Assembly: GCA_002403335.1 (NCBI GenBank)
Contig: DHHO01000006.1
Coordinates: 124,001-188,000 of the forward strand
Reading direction: 5' to 3'
DNA from: Caldiserica bacterium UBA4770
GTDB lineage: Bacteria; Caldisericota; Caldisericia; Caldisericales; Caldisericaceae
DNA: 64,000 nucleotides
The notes under the pieces were generated by a model. It ran no database searches. It saw nothing but the letters and a program-made list of their open reading frames with translations, and had not been told where the DNA came from. The translations under genes and the position numbers were made by a program. Numbering within the stretch: the first letter of the stretch is position 1; every line of letters starts with the position of its first letter. Positions 60,641 to 64,000 of the stretch are shown piece by piece.

Positions 60641-61001
60641 TATCAGTCCTTTCATCAAGTTCTTTTTTGATTTCTTCAAGGAGTTTTATTACCTTGTCAC
60701 CCTGTTGTATGGATGTATCAAAGTGAAAAGAAAGAAGGGGGACATTTCTCATATTCCTTAATCTTCTGGCAACATCTCTCTGGATCCTCCTTGTTGCTTT
60801 TCCAAGTTCCCTCATAACCTTTTCTGCTTCCTCTTCTTTCCCAAAAACTGTGAAATAGATCTTTGCATAATGGAGATCTTGCGAAACCTCCACATGCGTA
60901 ATCATCAAATCCTTAAAAAGAGGATCATCAAGAGTTCTGATATAAGTGGAAACCTCTAATTCAATGGCAGATTCAACCCTCGCTCTTCTCAGTTCGCTCA
61001 T
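60627..61001 (-). CDS. rbfA: Ribosome-binding factor A
   Basis: The 124-residue protein has the RbfA KH-like fold: RRARVESAIELEVSTYIRTL, MITHVEVSQDLHYAKIYFTVFG and the FHFDTSIQQGDKVIKLLEEI end. It matures the 30S subunit. The usual nusA/infB genes are not upstream; instead ccdA overlaps its start by 4 bases. Confidence 0.93.
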   Translation of the reverse strand: MSELRRARVESAIELEVSTYIRTLDDPLFKDLMITHVEVSQDLHYAKIYFTVFGKEEEAEKVMRELGKATRRIQRDVARRLRNMRNVPLLSFHFDTSIQQGDKVIKLLEEIKKELDERTDNEEN

Positions 61002-61684
61002 ATGCCAATGTAAATCCCCTTATTCATAATTAAAAGAATACCCATTACCACTAAAAAGACACCTGCGACAATTTCAATTGCTCTGAAATATTTCTTTATT
61101 CTTGAGAAAGCGGAAAAAAAGACATTAATTGCAACTGCCGTAAGTACAAAAGGAATGCCGAGCCCTGCAGAATAAAGAGAAAGAAGTAAAATTCCTTTTC
61201 CTAAAGTCTCGGCAGTGCTTGCTTGGAGTAATATAGCACCAAGAATTGGACCTACACAGGGAGTCCATCCAAAACTAAATGCAAAGCCAAGCAAAAGAGC
61301 CCCTACAAATGAAGTATTTTTCTTCTGCGTCTTCAGCCTCTTTTCATAGTTTAACAGATTTATTCTTATAACACCCGAAATGTGCAGTCCAAAAACAATC
61401 ATAACAATACCTGCAATAATCTTAAATATTCTCATATTTCTTATAAGCAGATTCCCAATAAGTGTGGCGGAAGCGCCTAAAAGAACAAAAACGATTGAAA
61501 AACCTATTACAAAAGCAATAGAATTTATAAGAACCTTGCGTGAGGAATGTTCCCCGCCCCTGAGCTCCTCAATGGATTCACCCGAAATATAAGATACATA
61601 GGCAGGAATCAAAGGTAAAACACAGGGAGAAACAAAAGAAAGGAAGCCTGCAACAACTGCACTAAAAATAGAAACGCCTTCCAT
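60998..61684 (-). CDS. ccdA: CcdA/DsbD-type thiol-disulfide membrane transporter
   Basis: The 228-residue protein has six membrane helices. The redox cysteines lie in SFVSPCVLPLIPAYVSY (Cys about 21) and SFGWTPCVGPILGAIL (about 143), the CcdA pattern. It carries reducing equivalents from cytoplasmic thioredoxin across the membrane. No cytochrome c maturation gene is nearby. It overlaps rbfA and lies 9 bases after the DUF1614 gene. Confidence 0.92.
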   Translation of the reverse strand: MEGVSIFSAVVAGFLSFVSPCVLPLIPAYVSYISGESIEELRGGEHSSRKVLINSIAFVIGFSIVFVLLGASATLIGNLLIRNMRIFKIIAGIVMIVFGLHISGVIRINLLNYEKRLKTQKKNTSFVGALLLGFAFSFGWTPCVGPILGAILLQASTAETLGKGILLLSLYSAGLGIPFVLTAVAINVFFSAFSRIKKYFRAIEIVAGVFLVVMGILLIMNKGIYIGI

Positions 61685-61693
61685 GTAATCTTC

Positions 61694-62398
61694 CTAAAGC
61701 AACAGGAGAGAAACAATACCCGTGAGGAATACTCCATCAAAGGTCCCCGCTCCCCCAATACTTACCATAGGGGCACCCATATCCTTAATCTTTTCAAGGT
61801 TTGCGATATCGGCACCAATCAGAGTGCCAAGCGTTCCTGCAACATATGCCACAGGAGTTGCATTATGAGGAGAAAGGATAATTGCAACAAGAACTGCTAT
61901 AAGAGGTGGTATAAAAAGCGGAATTGCAATCCCCACCCCCCGGATAGGCTTTGCAAACATATAACAAACAATGGAAACAATTGCAACTGCAACAAGTGTT
62001 AAAAAAACCTGAATAAAGCTACCCCTGAAAAACATCCTGAAAATTTCATAGGCAGAGATACAGACAGGAATCAACGCCCCCCCAACATTTACTGCAAGTA
62101 TTGTTTCATGTGTTTCAATCACAGGGATACGATATCGAATGCCAAAATATGAGGCTTCTCTCTCCTGAATAAGAGGAACTGTGGTCTCTATACGCTTAAT
62201 TGGGATATTTACAGCACTCCCAAAAATACAGAGAAGAAAAAGAGTGAAACCCACAAAAGAGTTGAAACCAAGCTTGCCGAATGCCGCAACTATCCCTCCT
62301 GCATATAATAGAAAAATAAGAGGCAGGAATAGCAAGAGAACAAGAAAAAACAAAATCATAACAAAATTGTAAGGAAAAAAATACCAATCTTTTTTCAT
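61694..62398 (-). CDS. DUF1614 membrane protein
   Basis: The 234-residue protein has about seven hydrophobic helices. It matches DUF1614 by NIPIKRIETTVPLIQ, TILAVNVGGALIPVCISAYE and the highly conserved end GTLIGADIANLEKIKDMGAP followed by VSIGGAGTFDGVFLTGI. A transporter or peptidase-like role has been suggested for the family but not shown. I start at 62398; an ATG at 62407 overlaps the -10 box and cannot serve. It is the first gene of the second long operon. Confidence 0.82.
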   Translation of the reverse strand: MKKDWYFFPYNFVMILFFLVLLLFLPLIFLLYAGGIVAAFGKLGFNSFVGFTLFLLCIFGSAVNIPIKRIETTVPLIQEREASYFGIRYRIPVIETHETILAVNVGGALIPVCISAYEIFRMFFRGSFIQVFLTLVAVAIVSIVCYMFAKPIRGVGIAIPLFIPPLIAVLVAIILSPHNATPVAYVAGTLGTLIGADIANLEKIKDMGAPMVSIGGAGTFDGVFLTGIVSLLLL

Positions 62399-62405
62399 AT
62401 CATAC

Positions 62406-62411
62406 ATTATA
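62406..62411 (-). promoter_or_regulatory. -10 box of a probable leaderless promoter for the DUF1614 operon
   Basis: TATAAT on the minus strand ends 7 bases before the ATG at 62398; there is no Shine-Dalgarno sequence between them. Confidence 0.55.
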
Positions 62412-62549
62412 ACAATTTTAGAAGAAGTCCATAATAACCGAATAGATAAAGGTTGTTTTTACTCTAAAGTTAAAGATTATTCACACATTGTCGCACTTAA
62501 TGAATCCTTAGAATACTCAGTGCGTAATTTTACTTTTTTTAAAAATATT

Positions 62550-62555
62550 TATAAT
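62550..62555 (+). promoter_or_regulatory. -10 box of a probable leaderless promoter for pilD
   Basis: TATAAT ends 7 bases before the ATG at 62563, with no ribosome binding site. It is divergent from the DUF1614 promoter across about 140 bases. Confidence 0.55.
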
Positions 62556-62562
62556 TTGAATA

Positions 62563-63339
62563 ATGAATGAATTATATATTCCTAAATTATTTTTATACAT
62601 TTTCACTTTCATATTAGGTGCTGTAATTGGGAGTTTTCTCAATGTGTTAATATACAGGATCCCACGAGATATTTCAATTGTGAAGCCATCCTCTTTTTGT
62701 CCCCATTGTAATCACAAACTTGCATGGTATGACCTTGTCCCAATCATAAGCTATATGCATCTGAGGGGAAGATGCAGATACTGTAAGGAAAGGATTTCTC
62801 CGCAATACATCATTGTAGAAGTTTTAACAGGCATATCCTTTCTCATTGCGATGTGGAAATTAAATTTATCCATCCAATTTCTCAAGATAGCAATCTTTGC
62901 AAGCCTTCTTATTGTTATAGGTGCAATTGACACAATTGACGGCGTTGTACCAGACCTTATTGTTTTCCCTGGAATTGCAATAGGGATTATATTTTCCCTA
63001 ATAGAAGGGAAACAATCCTTTCTGGATGCATTACTGGGAATGGGCTTTATGGCAGCATTTTTCCTTCTCATTATTCTCGTATCGAAAGGAGGAATGGGAG
63101 AGGGAGATCTAACTTTTGGATTGTTGCTGGGCACATTTCTTGGCTTCAGGTTAAGCCTTGTTACACTGCTTATTGCATTTGTAGGGGGTGCAATAATTTC
63201 ACTTCTCGCCGTCCTGCTTTTCAAAAAAGGGATGAAGGATAGAATCCCTTTCGCCCCTTTTCTATCCCTTGGGGGATTCGTTGCAGCTATCTGGGGCATT
63301 AATATAATACAAACATACCTTAATTTGTTCTTTTTTTGA
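62563..63339 (+). CDS. pilD: Type IV prepilin peptidase / N-methyltransferase
   Basis: The 258-residue A24-family protease has the N-terminal cytoplasmic zinc domain with two CxxC pairs (Cys 46, 49, 71 and 74, in SFCPHCNHKL and GRCRYCKE). It has about seven to eight helices and the catalytic aspartates in GAIDTIDGVVPD and GGMGEGDLTFG. It cleaves and methylates type IV prepilins at the membrane. It is followed 38 bases later by pilM. Confidence 0.93.
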   Translation: MNELYIPKLFLYIFTFILGAVIGSFLNVLIYRIPRDISIVKPSSFCPHCNHKLAWYDLVPIISYMHLRGRCRYCKERISPQYIIVEVLTGISFLIAMWKLNLSIQFLKIAIFASLLIVIGAIDTIDGVVPDLIVFPGIAIGIIFSLIEGKQSFLDALLGMGFMAAFFLLIILVSKGGMGEGDLTFGLLLGTFLGFRLSLVTLLIAFVGGAIISLLAVLLFKKGMKDRIPFAPFLSLGGFVAAIWGINIIQTYLNLFFF

Positions 63340-63377
63340 TAAATGTTCCAATTTCTTAAAATATAAGGAGGTGAAAG

Positions 63378-64000
63378 ATGAGTGCATTGTTTCAAAGAGA
63401 AAGTAAGACTCCAGCAATAGGCGTCGACCTGGGCTCAGGATTCGTAAAGATGGCGCAGTTTAAAGAAGAAAAAGGTTCTTTGAGACTTGTCAATTTTGGC
63501 ATCCTTAAAGTACCCGAGGGCGCCATACTGGAAGGACGAATAGAAAAACCAAAAGAGATTACAGAAATATTAAAGGAACTTATCTCTTTTCATTCCTTTA
63601 TTGGAAATAGGGTTGTTGCAAATGTCTCAGGTCAACTTGTTACCGTAAAAGAGATTGTTATGGAAGACCTGCCTGATAACGAACTATACGAAGCAATCAA
63701 ATGGGAAATAGAGAGATTCCTTCCATTTCCACTTGAAAAAGCCGTATTTGACTATCAAGTATTGAACGAGATTGTTGCACAAAATGGTACAAAAAAACTT
63801 AATGTGCTTGTTGCTGCTGCACCTCTTGATGTCATCCAGCTTACCTCTGAGCTACTTTCAATAGCAAACCTAAAGCCTGTGGCACTGGAGGTAGAACCTT
63901 TTTCAGTTTTAAGATTGCTGCGCTTTACCCCCGGTTTTGGAAGGGAAGAAAATGTCCTGATTTCTGCAATCAATATAGGTCATAACTATACCTCAATAAA
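63378..64000 (+). CDS. pilM: Type IV pilus assembly protein PilM (3' end outside window)
   Basis: The frame is open for 207 codons to the window edge. It starts after AAGGAGGTGAAAG and shows the actin-like PilM pattern: AIGVDLGSGFVKMAQF, ILEGRIEKPKEITEILKEL, NRVVANVSGQLVTVKEI and IKWEIERFLPFPLEKAVFDY. PilM forms the cytoplasmic ring with PilN. Together with pilD it marks the start of a type IV pilus or secretion locus; pilN, pilO and pilQ would be expected next. Confidence 0.92.
   Translation, partial: MSALFQRESKTPAIGVDLGSGFVKMAQFKEEKGSLRLVNFGILKVPEGAILEGRIEKPKEITEILKELISFHSFIGNRVVANVSGQLVTVKEIVMEDLPDNELYEAIKWEIERFLPFPLEKAVFDYQVLNEIVAQNGTKKLNVLVAAAPLDVIQLTSELLSIANLKPVALEVEPFSVLRLLRFTPGFGREENVLISAINIGHNYTSI

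Overview
The window is a stretch of bacterial chromosome from a low-GC organism with very dense gene packing. Many neighbouring genes overlap by 1-15 bases. Several features fit an anaerobic, probably thermophilic, deeply branching bacterium, perhaps of the Caldisericum type: a PDO-type glutaredoxin paired with thioredoxin reductase, an NfnAB-type transhydrogenase pair, a cyclic 2,3-diphosphoglycerate synthetase-like protein, Roadblock/LC7 proteins, AGA/AGG-rich arginine codon use, and promoters whose -10 box lies only 5-9 bases from the start codon. The taxonomic guess is inference; no rRNA is present to test it.

Layout. 1-7.3 kb (minus strand) is an accessory cluster of surface proteins: PEGA-domain lipoproteins and Asp-box (BNR/sortilin-like) beta-propellers, with two unknown membrane-anchored proteins. 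Mosaic repeats whose ends contain a ready-made ribosome binding site and start codon lie between them. 7.3-11.8 kb holds mgtC-like, rmuC and a winged-helix gene among long gene-poor gaps with dispersed repeats and gene remnants. 11.8-29.6 kb is a continuous minus-strand run of 21 genes: two Roadblock proteins, metG, tatD, nfnA/nfnB, amrS, apbE, a NusG-II protein, a Gx transporter-like protein, DUF4321, maf, mreBCD, PBP2, minCDE, rodA and a B12-binding radical SAM gene. This is the Firmicutes-style cell-shape and division cluster joined to redox and translation genes. 29.9-34.7 kb (plus) carries rsfS, trxB with a PDO-like glutaredoxin, glpK and a ROK kinase. 35.0-39.3 kb (minus) carries argF, a cDPG-synthetase-like GTPase, a small membrane protein and an SDH-family Clp-fold proteinase.

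39.3-46 kb is the most disturbed part. A three-gene ABC exporter operon with unlike arginine codon use is followed by an IS transposase remnant joined to a decapitated PQQ-propeller gene. Next comes a purine-nucleoside-type ABC permease pair whose first gene is cut at a dispersed repeat. Then comes an N-terminal hsdM fragment running straight into ygjP, the likely scar of a deleted type I restriction-modification operon. 46.6-51.3 kb (plus) has radC, an SPL-family radical SAM gene, a DUF72 gene, a tRNA-Ile/tRNA-Ala pair without rRNA, and degV behind a tandemly duplicated 55-bp promoter segment.

51.6-62.4 kb (minus) is a second long operon: DUF1614, ccdA, rbfA, nrnA, sppA, a Yip1-like gene, uvrD/pcrA, a hotdog thioesterase, a small membrane protein, PBP1A, serS and, 7 bases after serS, its cognate tRNA-Ser(UGA). 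Divergent from it are pilD and the start of pilM, which opens a type IV pilus locus leaving the window at 64000.

I see no CRISPR array, prophage or intact transposon. The best candidates for new biology are the PEGA/Asp-box surface cluster with its start-codon-carrying repeats, the serS-tRNA-Ser transcription unit, and the repeated pattern of probable leaderless starts.
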